DNA of 40,326 nt from a virus. Below the pieces are notes generated by a model, which saw only the letters and a list, made by a program, of their open reading frames with translations, had not been told where the DNA came from and made no database searches. Shown in pieces: positions 1 through 7,359 of this stretch. The position numbers and the translations under genes are program-made. The stretch lies in the IMG/VR virus record IMGVR_UViG_3300030329_001372, positions 1 through 40,326 of that record. One strand, given 5' to 3'. Position 1 is the stretch's first letter. The number at the start of each line of letters is the position of its first letter.

Positions 1-2
1 GT

Positions 3-311
3 AATACAGATGAACATACCTCTGGTTGTCTTATTGTTGGACAATCACAAGAGAGTAACCTTGTTAAGAGAGATGGCTTCGTAGGAAGTAGCGTATCAGC
101 TTACAAATATATTTATCCTTATATATTAGCAGGTATAAAAGCTGGACCAACTGAGGTAACATATGTAGATTATGATGGCAGAATGGACAGAGTAGTTACA
201 AAACAAGATACAGTACCAGTAGATTCGTTGATATCAATACTTGAAAGTATAAATGACAAGATAACTAAGGTCCAATTTAAGTTGGACAATCGTGGTAGAA
301 GACTATGGTAG
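3..311 (+). CDS. DUF5675-type lysis-module protein, 5' end outside window
   Basis: Open from the first base in frame 3 to a TAG at 309-311, so the N-terminus is cut off by the window edge; about 102 residues remain. The start of the visible part reads NTDEHTSGCLIVG, which matches the conserved N-T-x-x-x-T-x-G-C-(I/L)-(L/V)-(V/L)-G stretch I recall from DUF5675 proteins. Those sit in phage lysis cassettes beside holins, and the histidine/cysteine pattern recalls peptidoglycan-acting L,D-transpeptidase-like enzymes, but the activity is not established. The C-terminal half (VDSLISILESINDKITKVQ) looks like an amphipathic helix or coiled coil. The next gene is a holin 15 bases downstream on the same strand, which supports a lysis role. 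Family assignment is fairly good; the enzymatic role is inference. Confidence 0.7.
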   Translation, partial: NTDEHTSGCLIVGQSQESNLVKRDGFVGSSVSAYKYIYPYILAGIKAGPTEVTYVDYDGRMDRVVTKQDTVPVDSLISILESINDKITKVQFKLDNRGRRLW

Positions 312-326
312 GTGCTATACTGACAT

Positions 327-608
327 ATGTTTGATAAAATTAAACGAAGAAGAAATCAAGACGGGACATTCAAAATGGATGTGAAGTGGACCCCATGGAA
401 TGAAGCTTGGGAGTATAAATTGAGTGATGAACTTAAGAGCATGTTAGAGAAGACTATATGGACCTTCGTTGAAGCGTTCATAGGAGCTTTAACAGTAGCA
501 CCTCTAGTAGGTGTTGACGCTAGTGCAGTTCAACTTGCAGCTATGGCTGGTGCAGGTTCTGCGTTGGTTGTAGTAAAAGAATTTGCTAAAAAACAAGTTA
601 GTAAGTAA
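327..608 (+). CDS. Holin, r1t-like small membrane protein
   Basis: A 93-residue protein with a charged N-terminal 40 residues, then two hydrophobic stretches: roughly residues 45-64 (IWTFVEAFIGALTVAPLVG) and 68-86 (VQLAAMAGAGSALVVVKEFA), ending in a basic tail (KKQVSK). This small two-helix layout with an Ala/Gly-rich second helix is what r1t-type phage holins look like; they form lesions in the inner membrane that release or activate the endolysin. It lies just after the DUF5675 lysis gene on the same strand. The ribosome site is weak (GGTAGG about 13 bases upstream), so the exact start is less sure than the gene. The gene ends facing the minus-strand block, with a hairpin between. Confidence 0.75.
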   Translation: MFDKIKRRRNQDGTFKMDVKWTPWNEAWEYKLSDELKSMLEKTIWTFVEAFIGALTVAPLVGVDASAVQLAAMAGAGSALVVVKEFAKKQVSK

Positions 609-626
609 TACTAATAAAATAGTTTA

Positions 627-669
627 CCTCTATGTGTCTAACTCGTCAGTTATTTGTGACACACAGAGG
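627..669 (-). terminator. Hairpin between convergent units, possible terminator
   Basis: Arms at 627-638 and 658-669 pair over 12 positions. An inner 5-base stem (TAACT/AGTTA with loop CGTC, 639-652) sits inside. The one imperfect pair is A-C in plus-strand RNA but U-G in minus-strand RNA, so the fold is better in the minus transcript that ends gene 685-942. The downstream minus sequence (TAAACTATTTTATTAG) is only moderately U-rich. It lies between the holin stop (608) and the minus gene stop (685), where a terminator is expected. Confidence 0.5.
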
Positions 670-684
670 CATAACTACTGCTAA

Positions 685-942
685 TTATAGTGTAAATGAC
701 AGCATTTCGCCTTTGTTTACATCATAATTGATGAACTCATCAGCTATAAGTCTATACTTATACTGGTGAGTTCTGTGTTCGTGTAAGTTACAGCCTTCTG
801 TAGCTATATCCCACCCCTTTTCATGGCGTAATGTATGTATTAAGCCACCAAATCTTGGAATATAATGCTCTAAGAACACTGAACCACACACCCCGTCTGG
901 ATTATCTTGCAATAATTCTTTAACAACATCTATCTGAGCCAT
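685..942 (-). CDS. Small helix-turn-helix protein (HTH_39-like)
   Basis: 85 residues. The stretch RFGGLIHTLRHEKGWDI resembles the second half of phage HTH_39 domains, where a conserved R-(F/I)-x-x-x-I-x-x-L-R-x-x-G-(W/Y)-x-I motif forms the recognition part. The N-terminal half (VVKELLQDNPDGVCGSVFL) would supply the first helices. The C-terminus is His-rich (CNLHEHRTHQYKYRL), which could bind metal, though no clear cluster is seen. Start ATG overlaps the upstream stop as TAATG, so translation is coupled to the single-strand DNA protein gene. It is the last gene of its minus-strand unit. Likely a small DNA-binding protein in replication or regulation; the target is unknown. Confidence 0.6.
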   Translation of the reverse strand: MAQIDVVKELLQDNPDGVCGSVFLEHYIPRFGGLIHTLRHEKGWDIATEGCNLHEHRTHQYKYRLIADEFINYDVNKGEMLSFTL

Positions 943-1805
943 TAGAATGGTGCCTCTAAGTCATCTATCTCCTCGATAGGCTTAGCATCTGTTGTTTGTT
1001 CTAGATACCAGTTCCTAATTTCTGAAGGTGTCTTGTCATCATCAATCCACCAACTCTTAGCAAATACCATACCGTCTTTACTATCTCCCTCTGTACAGAA
1101 GGCAGCACCTGAGCATCTAACATGAGGACTTCTTGGTTTATTCCTCTTTGCTAGCATAACTGCATGTCCACATACACATGTAGGTACTCCGTTCTCATCG
1201 AACTTCTTCTTACCATTAGGATGTGTAGGTATTTGAGTTACTACTGTATCTAAAGTATCACCTATTATATCGGCTGCACTAGACAAGCCAGCATCCTGAG
1301 AAGGAGCATCATTGTTGGTTGATGTGTCTACTGGCTTGTTGCTAGTGTTCACTTTTCTTTCAACGATTCCTTTTTTCTTTTCTTCCCAAGCGTTGCTGGT
1401 TTTAGATTGCCGAGGTTCTGTGGTGGCACTATTATCTCCTTTAGAAATGTTCTCACTTTCCTCCATTCGTTTTACCTTTTCCATCTCCTGTCTACTAGGT
1501 CGCTTCTCTCCTTTTGTTTGAAAGCCAGCGTTTGCTAACGCTCTACCTATAGCAGAAGTCTCACAGTTTTCTACCCATGAGAATTTATTTGCGAAACCAT
1601 TTTGTGATTTCTCTTCTTGTGCAATACCTGTAGCTAGAGGTAGTGTGTCATCTCCGTTCCTGAATACATCAGCTTGAACGACAACACTCTCTAAGTTATC
1701 TGTACTGCTTACAAGTTTTGTTCTTATAGCACCGTCTGGATACTTTAACCAGAACTCAGCTATACGGTCTTCGACTAATACATAGTCATCTAAGTTAAAT
1801 GTAAT
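942..1805 (-). CDS. Phage ssDNA annealing/binding-type protein with zinc-ribbon and SSB-like tip; ATT start
   Basis: The reading frame is open from 1805 to 942 (287 residues). An in-frame TAA lies just upstream and there is no ATG, GTG or TTG before residue 108. A perfect AAGGAGG (minus strand, 1811-1817) sits 5 bases before an ATT at 1805-1803, so I take ATT as the start; an ATG-only caller would begin at 1484 and lose 107 residues. The N-terminal part holds YVLVEDRIAEFWLKYPDGAI (about 8-27) and ENCETSAIGRALANAGF (79-95), signatures recalled from actinophage single-strand DNA annealing/binding-type proteins. A Pro/Ser/Thr-rich linker follows, then a C-x-C...C-x5-C cluster (Cys 210, 212, 231, 237). 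The C-terminus EEIDDLEAPF looks like the acidic SSB tip that recruits partners. Likely role: single-strand DNA handling in replication or recombination. Confidence 0.75.
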   Translation of the reverse strand: MTFNLDDYVLVEDRIAEFWLKYPDGAIRTKLVSSTDNLESVVVQADVFRNGDDTLPLATGIAQEEKSQNGFANKFSWVENCETSAIGRALANAGFQTKGEKRPSRQEMEKVKRMEESENISKGDNSATTEPRQSKTSNAWEEKKKGIVERKVNTSNKPVDTSTNNDAPSQDAGLSSAADIIGDTLDTVVTQIPTHPNGKKKFDENGVPTCVCGHAVMLAKRNKPRSPHVRCSGAAFCTEGDSKDGMVFAKSWWIDDDKTPSEIRNWYLEQTTDAKPIEEIDDLEAPF

Positions 1806-1864
1806 GTTAACCTCCTTCTCATATATATATTACTTTATACATGTGACAGTTTTATGCCAACTGT

Positions 1865-2050
1865 TTATGAAACTTTATCATTCCAATTAGATATGATTTC
1901 ACTTGCAGTTCCACCGTTAATTACACCATCTCCATATAGTTCTTCAAGTTCATTGAGATTATCAATACCCTTATCACGAGCTTTATCTAGGATATCGTTT
2001 ACCCACTTCATCTGTGCTTCGCTTGCAGGATTTTCTTTCCAGTCAGACAT
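1865..2050 (-). CDS. Small helical protein, function unknown
   Basis: 61 residues, start ATG at 2050 with a GGGGGTGAT ribosome site seven bases upstream. The sequence begins ENPASEAQMKWVNDILDKA and ends GTASEIISNWNDKV. The pattern (A/P)-S-E-x-Q-x-x-(W/Y)-(V/I)-x-x-(I/L), later followed by G-x-A-S-x-(I/L)-I, is one I recall from short domains appended to phage and bacterial DNA-metabolism proteins (DUF3072-like and similar). By that resemblance, and by its place between the metallophosphoesterase and the single-strand DNA protein, it may be a small accessory to DNA processing. This is a weak inference; no catalytic residues are visible. Confidence 0.6.
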   Translation of the reverse strand: MSDWKENPASEAQMKWVNDILDKARDKGIDNLNELEELYGDGVINGGTASEIISNWNDKVS

Positions 2051-2060
2051 TTATCACCCC

Positions 2061-3119
2061 CTATTCTAAAGATACTAGATACTCTGCTGTTACACCTTTA
2101 TCAGGTTTAACAAATAATGTATATTGTGAGGGTCTTCCCATAGCTGCTAACTGTTCTTGTGCATATGCGTTATGACTTTCAGTAGAGCCATTCACCCATA
2201 GCCTCACATCATTAAGATACAAAGACGTAGGTGTATGATAGTGTCCACATACTGCATGCGTAAAGTCCTCCATTAATCCTGCTGATGCCAGTGCTTTCCA
2301 ACCAAGTATCTTTTTATTGTATCCGTAGAATGGAAGTCCCATGCTACCTCTTATGTTATCACCATGAAAGCATAGAAACTTAGCTTTCTCTCCTAAGTCT
2401 GCTACTGTGTACCAGTTCTTAGCTGTTCCACCCTCTGGTATTACGAAGTTTATTCTTTTTTCCTTTTCAAACATAGTCTCTAGTATCTTTCCTAGCATTC
2501 TATCTGCATTAGTTTCTGGACTATAATCACGCCTAGCTCTACCACCTAGTGAACCATGATTACCAATAACCCAGTAAACATCTACAGTTTCAAACTCTGA
2601 TAGCAATTTAGATAGGAAGTTATGCATTATACGTGGTCCATCTACTGTTACTTGTCTATATAAAGAGGCATCTATTTCATGCTGTTGCCCTGGGAATATG
2701 AGTTCACCCTCTACAATGTCACCTAAAGCAAGTACAGCTGCCTTCTTAACAGGCGTACCACTAGCTCTATGTAGTCTTGCTAGCTTAATAATCTTATTAG
2801 CATATTCATCTACTCTTTTCTCTGCTGTATCTGTATCATATGTAGCTGTACGCTTAGCTAATTGTATATCTGATATGATAGGTACACATATCTCTTCTCC
2901 TACCCTCTTCTTACTGTGTGGTGGCACCGTGCATGGGGGTATATCAAGGCTTCTTATGTTTTGTAATACAACTTCCTCTAGTACGTTGCAGTATTCCTCA
3001 CGAGTCATCTTTAACTTCTCGTTTTGTTTAAGCAACCTCCTGTTGTCCTCTTGTAGAGCTTTTACTGTATCGCTTTCAGCTTCAGCTACTAGCTTTGCAA
3101 GGTCTTTTTCTTTACTCAT
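2061..3119 (-). CDS. Calcineurin-like metallophosphoesterase (SbcD/Mre11-type fold)
   Basis: 352 residues. The N-terminal 50 are charged and helical (probable coiled coil). Metal-binding motifs follow in the expected order: SDIQLAK (Asp84), LGDIVEGE (Asp134), VIGNHG (Asn187, His188), CFHGDN (His252) and CGHYHTP (His293, His295). These are the hallmarks of the two-metal calcineurin-like phosphoesterase superfamily. The first motif is normally D-x-H, but here the histidine is Gln86, a change in a metal ligand. Phage members are usually DNA nucleases of the SbcD/Mre11 sort or of unknown specificity. No SbcC-like partner is visible. Start ATG at 3119 overlaps the upstream gene by 8 bases; AAGGAGG lies 9 bases before it. 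Phosphoesterase is secure; the substrate is not. Confidence 0.85.
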   Translation of the reverse strand: MSKEKDLAKLVAEAESDTVKALQEDNRRLLKQNEKLKMTREEYCNVLEEVVLQNIRSLDIPPCTVPPHSKKRVGEEICVPIISDIQLAKRTATYDTDTAEKRVDEYANKIIKLARLHRASGTPVKKAAVLALGDIVEGELIFPGQQHEIDASLYRQVTVDGPRIMHNFLSKLLSEFETVDVYWVIGNHGSLGGRARRDYSPETNADRMLGKILETMFEKEKRINFVIPEGGTAKNWYTVADLGEKAKFLCFHGDNIRGSMGLPFYGYNKKILGWKALASAGLMEDFTHAVCGHYHTPTSLYLNDVRLWVNGSTESHNAYAQEQLAAMGRPSQYTLFVKPDKGVTAEYLVSLE

Positions 3120-3369
3120 CTACGTTAGCCTCCTTTAGTTGGTTTTTAACCCAACGATTGGCAGTAGCATTACTAACCTTAACGTTGTATTCTCTTTCGA
3201 GTACTGTTTGAAAAGAGGTAGCGTTAATATTGTTTCCATTTCTTACATGTTTCTTTAATAAATCTAAGAACTCTTTGCAATCCTTAGAAACATTATCCTC
3301 CCACGTGTGAAGCCGACTAACCTCTTGTATTAGATTATCTATATTATTCATGCTTATCATTCTAGTCAT
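3112..3369 (-). CDS. Small putative DNA-binding protein, first gene of its unit
   Basis: 85 residues if the outermost ATG (3369) is used; ATGs three and six codons further in are equally possible because no clear ribosome site marks any of them. The C-terminal half (NINATSFQTVLEREYNVKVSNATANRWVKNQL) has a helix-turn-helix look: a short helix, the turn VKVSNATANR, and a second helix ending W-V-K. I do not recognise a family. It opens the minus-strand unit that runs to 685 and lies just downstream of the ACGCGT repeat region, so it could be an early regulator binding there. That is inference. Confidence 0.55.
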   Translation of the reverse strand: MTRMISMNNIDNLIQEVSRLHTWEDNVSKDCKEFLDLLKKHVRNGNNINATSFQTVLEREYNVKVSNATANRWVKNQLKEANVDE

Positions 3370-3475
3370 TATTTTGCATGTGTTACGCGTATAAAAAAAA
3401 AATATATTTCATGCTTGAATACTATTAATCATGTGCTACGCGTGAATACGCGTAAAAAAAAAAAGACAAAAAAAA
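3370..3475 (-). promoter_or_regulatory. Leader/promoter region with ACGCGT repeats
   Basis: A very AT-rich stretch with A/T runs of 10-11 bases and three copies of ACGCGT (3385-3390, 3438-3443, 3448-3453). On the minus strand the block ACGCGTARCACATG occurs twice, about 53 bases apart (3443-3430 and 3390-3377). It lies upstream of the 3369-685 unit and must hold its promoter, but I find no convincing -35/-10 pair. The repeats look like binding sites for a regulator. Confidence 0.5.
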
Positions 3476-3503
3476 GGGAGGACATGCATTAACATGTCCT
3501 CCC
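3476..3503 (-). terminator. Strong intrinsic terminator
   Basis: A perfect 11-bp stem: GGGAGGACATG (3476-3486), loop CATTAA (3487-3492), CATGTCCTCCC (3493-3503). In the minus transcript the stem is followed at once by eight U, then GUC and eleven more U. This is a textbook rho-independent terminator for the transcript ending with the VWA gene (3565-5781). It separates the two minus-strand units. Confidence 0.93.
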
Positions 3504-3511
3504 TTGAGGTC

Positions 3512-3538
3512 GGTAGGCGAAAGGAGGAAACTCCTACC
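3512..3538 (-). other. Hairpin with GGAG/CTCC stem before the terminator
   Basis: GGTA (3512-3515) pairs with TACC (3535-3538), and inside it GGAG (3523-3526) pairs with CTCC (3531-3534) around a four-base loop. An alternative pairs GGTAGG with CCTACC. It lies between the VWA stop and the terminator in the same transcript and may help protect the 3' end. Structure by eye only. Confidence 0.4.
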
Positions 3539-3564
3539 ACCTATGATTATATCAATAATTGTGA

Positions 3565-5781
3565 TTACCGTACCCTGTTTTTCCCGAACTCTTTCACATC
3601 ATCTATATCGCTAAGAACTATAATCTTAGCTCGCTTAACGAGGTCATCACATTCTTTCTGTCCTTCTCTAGTAACAACAGCTTCTTGCCTGTGACCACTT
3701 CTTCCTGAAAGTTGTGTAATTCCCTCATCACTAACCCATATTCTAGGTGTCTGTTGTTTTGCAAGCCATTGTAAAGCTGGTAAGTCTATGATATTCTCAC
3801 CCAAAGCATTGGGTAATTCTGCTATCTGCTTCTGGTCTTTCGCAAGAACAACTAGCTCTCCATCAGCACCACCTCTAGCTCTGCCTTTCTTGGAACTACC
3901 TGAGTACATTGCAACAGTACTCGCAGGTAGTGTTTCAAGTATCTCAAAGACTTCCTCCTCAGTTAATGACATAGAGCCACTAGCATCTATAAGAACAGTT
4001 CCACCTTTGATATTTTTCTTGTGCTTAAACACTCTCTTATCGGTGGCAAACCTATCCATGAAAGCAGGAACAGTTCCATATTCGTTAGGCTTATATAACC
4101 TACCCCTTAACTTATGCTTCAAGTCTCTTGTTAGTGCAGGTTGTATAACAATCATCTGACCCCACCAAGCATCTCTAACTCTAGAAGTATCTGTGGGTTT
4201 ACTACCTTTCGTTCCCCACTCCCATATAGCAGAGTTACCATCCATGTACTTCGCATTAAACTTAGCAGTTTCATCTATGAATTTACTCTCCTCTTTGGAC
4301 TTCATCTTGGATACCATGCTTCGGAACTCAGCACTATCCTTATCCATGTAGTCAGACATAGCACTACTTGAATGCTTAATACTAGGTGAACTACTCGCTC
4401 TAACTCTTAGACACCCATTAGATATAATCGCAGCCGTATTCTTAATCCTATTAAGAGTGATGTGATTTGTATCCCTTGATATAAGGTTTCCATAAGCAGT
4501 TCTTATTTTCTGAGATGTTGTGTAGCAAAATTCAGTTATGCTATCCATAACTTCTTTATGCTTGCTCTCATCACCACGAGAAAATTGCGTCATAAATTCC
4601 CAGATATATTGATATGGCGTAACCATCTTTTCAGATATTGGACACCATATCTCGTATCCGTAATCACCATTATCTGTATCAAACGCAGTATTACTTCTAT
4701 CACTACTTTCTGCCTCTATGTGTTCTAACAATCTTGACATAGCCAGAGGGTGTATAGCTGTATCCATTAGGTAGTAATACAAATCCTCCATAGGAGTACT
4801 CTGTATTGTTGTATTAATTATTGAGCCTAGTACAGATGTAATAGCAGTAACGGATAGTGTTTGATGATGCCATACGTTTTCATTCATAAACCAAACTCTA
4901 CGACCAAGCATTTCCCACTTAACAAATTGATTTGCTATATACCAATCTCTATCATCAAAGACATCGTTCTCATAATAACCACTTGATATTCTGTAGCTTC
5001 TTATCTTTGATTGTTTCTTTTGTAATGAGAAGTACTGCAAGGCATTCCTAATGTTGTCCAAGAATACAACTTGGTCATCTATATCTGCCTGAATAACACC
5101 CATTCCCTGAACATTCAGATAGGATATCCCTTCGGTAGCCTCATCATCATGCCTTCTGTAAATGTTCAAGTCATATCCGTCCTCGTCTATTTTACTCTTA
5201 GCTTCAAATACTTTTTCCAGAAGTCCGTTCTCTTTCGCTTCTTTCAATCTCAAGTAAGATGAACTAGTCTCAGGATGATGCACGAGGTAGTTCTCTCTCA
5301 GAGGAAAACCCCATCTCTTTAGATAATTACGTGGGTCTTCATTAGTAGGAGTTGCCAAGTCTCCACCCGAACCAGAACGATAGTAATAAACTCTAGTCGG
5401 ATAAGATATGAATATTGGATTACCATGCTCATCTCTTTTGATTTCCCTTTTCCAATTAAGGCAATTCACACCGTACCTATAAGAAGGTGGTTTCTCTAAA
5501 CCGTCACAATAACGACACCTTTTAGCGTCACCAGTTGGTATATACTCGTTCTGATATTGCATTGAACAATCCTCAGGCTTACCTATCATCACCCATTCTG
5601 TCTCAACATTTATACTTAAACCTCTGTATAATTTGTTGTCTGCCTTTGCGAAAGATAGTATGGGTACTACATCAGCAGGAACTACTGCTGATTTTCTCTT
5701 TACATCAACAGTAGTATCCTCAACTGTATCACTCACACTTATATTCCATAAGCCCTGTACGTGATTTTCAGGATAGAACAT
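3565..5781 (-). CDS. VWA-domain protein, CobT/CoxE-like partner of the MoxR ATPase
   Basis: 738 residues. Near the C-terminus (about 590-735) is a von Willebrand factor A domain with the MIDAS motif DASGSMS (about 597-603), the metal-binding site through which such proteins grip a ligand. The long N-terminal part is unassigned. It has a cysteine group (CRYCDG and a later CLNW) that might bind zinc, and many aromatic residues. The gene overlaps the upstream MoxR-type ATPase as TAATG, so the two are made together. AAA+ MoxR plus VWA pairs (CobS/CobT metal chelatase, CbbQ/CbbO, RavA/ViaA) remodel or activate a target protein, often inserting or removing a cofactor. What this pair acts on is not visible. 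A strong terminator follows. Confidence 0.8.
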   Translation of the reverse strand: MFYPENHVQGLWNISVSDTVEDTTVDVKRKSAVVPADVVPILSFAKADNKLYRGLSINVETEWVMIGKPEDCSMQYQNEYIPTGDAKRCRYCDGLEKPPSYRYGVNCLNWKREIKRDEHGNPIFISYPTRVYYYRSGSGGDLATPTNEDPRNYLKRWGFPLRENYLVHHPETSSSYLRLKEAKENGLLEKVFEAKSKIDEDGYDLNIYRRHDDEATEGISYLNVQGMGVIQADIDDQVVFLDNIRNALQYFSLQKKQSKIRSYRISSGYYENDVFDDRDWYIANQFVKWEMLGRRVWFMNENVWHHQTLSVTAITSVLGSIINTTIQSTPMEDLYYYLMDTAIHPLAMSRLLEHIEAESSDRSNTAFDTDNGDYGYEIWCPISEKMVTPYQYIWEFMTQFSRGDESKHKEVMDSITEFCYTTSQKIRTAYGNLISRDTNHITLNRIKNTAAIISNGCLRVRASSSPSIKHSSSAMSDYMDKDSAEFRSMVSKMKSKEESKFIDETAKFNAKYMDGNSAIWEWGTKGSKPTDTSRVRDAWWGQMIVIQPALTRDLKHKLRGRLYKPNEYGTVPAFMDRFATDKRVFKHKKNIKGGTVLIDASGSMSLTEEEVFEILETLPASTVAMYSGSSKKGRARGGADGELVVLAKDQKQIAELPNALGENIIDLPALQWLAKQQTPRIWVSDEGITQLSGRSGHRQEAVVTREGQKECDDLVKRAKIIVLSDIDDVKEFGKNRVR

Positions 5782-6479
5782 TACTCGTCCTCTAAGTCAG
5801 CATTAAGAGTATCTAACAAGTCATCTCCTAAATGCTCACCAAATACTGCATATGCACTCTCTCTATCTGATAGTTCTTTTCGTAGTCTATCAAACTCAAC
5901 CCAAGAACGTATAGATGTACGCCTTGACTCGTCCTCCGTAACAGCAAGTTCCCCTGCTAATGTACGAATGTCTTTGCTAAGACCTTTTAATGCCTCAGGG
6001 TGTACACTATCTATGTTTATACAAACGGGAAACCTATCTCTCAATGCAGGTGAAAGCATATCAGGTGTACCATTCATAGTCGCTACAACTTTGAAATCCT
6101 CGTGTGGTTGTACTCTTTCTGCTTCTTGATTAGGCAGAGTAATGAATGCATACTCTGGGTCATCAAGTAAAGCGTGTAAGAAAGTAGAACAATCTCCACC
6201 TGCGTGGTCAATCTCATTGATAACAAGTCTGTTACCAGACTTCCATGCTTGTACTCCTATGCCATCTTGCCAACTGAAAGCACCTTCCTCGTTTGGTATA
6301 TAAAAGCCACGCAATTCTGCAGCTGAACTGTCCTCTGTTAATGTGATAGCATTAACTTTATCAAGTTCCTCTACGCCATATTTCGTAGCTGCGAATGTCT
6401 TACCCGTACCAGGTGGCCCGTATAATAACACTCTATTACTTTTGCCGATTACCATATCGGCTAGTTTCCAACAATCCAT
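5781..6479 (-). CDS. MoxR-type AAA+ ATPase (CobS/CbbQ-like)
   Basis: 232 residues, a compact single AAA+ module. Walker A is GPPGTGKT (21-28). Walker B is RLVINEIDHA with the catalytic Glu89. The sensor-1 stretch is VVATMNGT, and the arginine-finger motif is LSPALRDRFP. The LSPALRDRF and T-x-N signatures are typical of the MoxR/AAA_5 branch, which works with VWA-domain partners. Walker B has Asn-Glu in place of the usual Asp-Glu. The start at 6479 has GAGGAGGAA eight bases upstream, embedded in the end of the preceding gene. ATPase family secure; client unknown. Cyanophages are known to carry a CobS gene, so a phage-borne member is not unprecedented. Confidence 0.88.
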   Translation of the reverse strand: MDCWKLADMVIGKSNRVLLYGPPGTGKTFAATKYGVEELDKVNAITLTEDSSAAELRGFYIPNEEGAFSWQDGIGVQAWKSGNRLVINEIDHAGGDCSTFLHALLDDPEYAFITLPNQEAERVQPHEDFKVVATMNGTPDMLSPALRDRFPVCINIDSVHPEALKGLSKDIRTLAGELAVTEDESRRTSIRSWVEFDRLRKELSDRESAYAVFGEHLGDDLLDTLNADLEDE

Positions 6480-6480
6480 A

Positions 6481-7026
6481 TTATTCCTCCTCTACGATTG
6501 CTTGTTGAGTTAAGAACTCTTGAAGTTCATCGTGTAATGTATCACTATCCATTAAGTCGGATAGTTTAACAACTCCCTCCGTGATGTCCTCAACTTTGTG
6601 TATTGTACTTATATCTGCTTCGTCATCTATTACTACTGCTTCCTTAACATCAGGTAATGCTTCGTAAGCAACAATAGGTATATCTAAGAATACATCTACT
6701 GTTCGTAGTAAATTATCATCATGTGGTTTAGATGTCCTAACAACAACTCTCCACATAGTTCGTATGTGTGTCTCGCAAGGTACTTCTTGTCTCTCACTAT
6801 TCTGCATAGCGAGCATTAAAGTACAAGGATACCTTTCATCTGCGTACACTCTATCCTCCTCATCTCTTGTATCCATATCAAACATATTGTATATGGAAAA
6901 GAACTGAGGATAAATAGACCTATCATATCCATGCATAAGTGCGACAGAGTTCAAGAACGCAAGAACTTCTGACGTAATGGATACGTATCTAGGCTTAAGC
7001 TTATAGTCATCTGGTTTCCCACTCAT
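6481..7026 (-). CDS. Unknown protein of the MoxR-VWA cassette
   Basis: 181 residues from the ATG at 7026 (MSGKPDDYKLK), chosen because GGAAGGAG lies nine bases upstream. A longer frame from 7098 is open but would bury that site and overlap the upstream gene by 70 bases. Mixed alpha/beta composition, then an acidic C-terminal third (VIDDEADISTIHKVEDITEG) ending VEEE. No family recognised. Its stop is two bases before the MoxR start, and its last codons (GAG GAG GAA) are the MoxR ribosome site. Position suggests it belongs to the same machine, for example as an adaptor or substrate. Confidence 0.65.
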   Translation of the reverse strand: MSGKPDDYKLKPRYVSITSEVLAFLNSVALMHGYDRSIYPQFFSIYNMFDMDTRDEEDRVYADERYPCTLMLAMQNSERQEVPCETHIRTMWRVVVRTSKPHDDNLLRTVDVFLDIPIVAYEALPDVKEAVVIDDEADISTIHKVEDITEGVVKLSDLMDSDTLHDELQEFLTQQAIVEEE

Positions 7027-7027
7027 A

Positions 7028-7276
7028 CTATTCCACTCCTTCCTTGTGTGGATATATATAGTCAGTCCTGCGAGGTAATGAGGTGTCACTATCCTCATTC
7101 TCGTAGGTACATGCTATGTCTCCTATTATCAAACACAATTGAGTTAATATATCCTCTAACTCTGCATGGTTTGTATCGTTTATGATAACCTTTGCATCAT
7201 GTTTGTTCCTCATTGGAGGAGGTGTCCTTCGTGAAGTCCTTGATAATTCTTTCGTATCAAATACATACGCTTTCAT
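7028..7276 (-). CDS. Unknown small protein of the early cassette
   Basis: 82 residues, start ATG at 7276 preceded by GAGGAGG at good spacing. The sequence has a basic, proline-rich stretch (SRTSRRTPPPMRNKH) followed by a helical segment (HAELEDILTQLCLIIGDIA). No family recognised. Its ATG overlaps the stop of the 28-residue membrane microprotein (ATGA arrangement), so the two are translationally coupled. The next gene starts immediately after its stop (TAGTATG). Confidence 0.6.
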   Translation of the reverse strand: MKAYVFDTKELSRTSRRTPPPMRNKHDAKVIINDTNHAELEDILTQLCLIIGDIACTYENEDSDTSLPRRTDYIYPHKEGVE

Positions 7277-7359
7277 TGTTTCCTCCTCGCATCTCTTATG
7301 CTATTAATAACGCTCGTAATAAAACTAACTACGAGTATCAGTGCTACCCAATGTTTCAT
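7273..7359 (-). CDS. 28-residue single-pass membrane microprotein
   Basis: Start ATG at 7359 overlaps the stop of the upstream gene as TAATG, with GAGGAGGAA just upstream. The product begins MKHW, has a hydrophobic helix (VALILVVSFITSVI, about residues 5-18), and ends in a basic tail (RDARRKQ). Its TGA overlaps the ATG of the next gene, and its Arg-Arg-Lys codons form that gene's ribosome site. Coupling on both sides argues that it is translated. A single N-in helix with a positive tail fits a small membrane effector or antiholin-like peptide, but no family is recognised. Confidence 0.6.
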   Translation of the reverse strand: MKHWVALILVVSFITSVINSIRDARRKQ

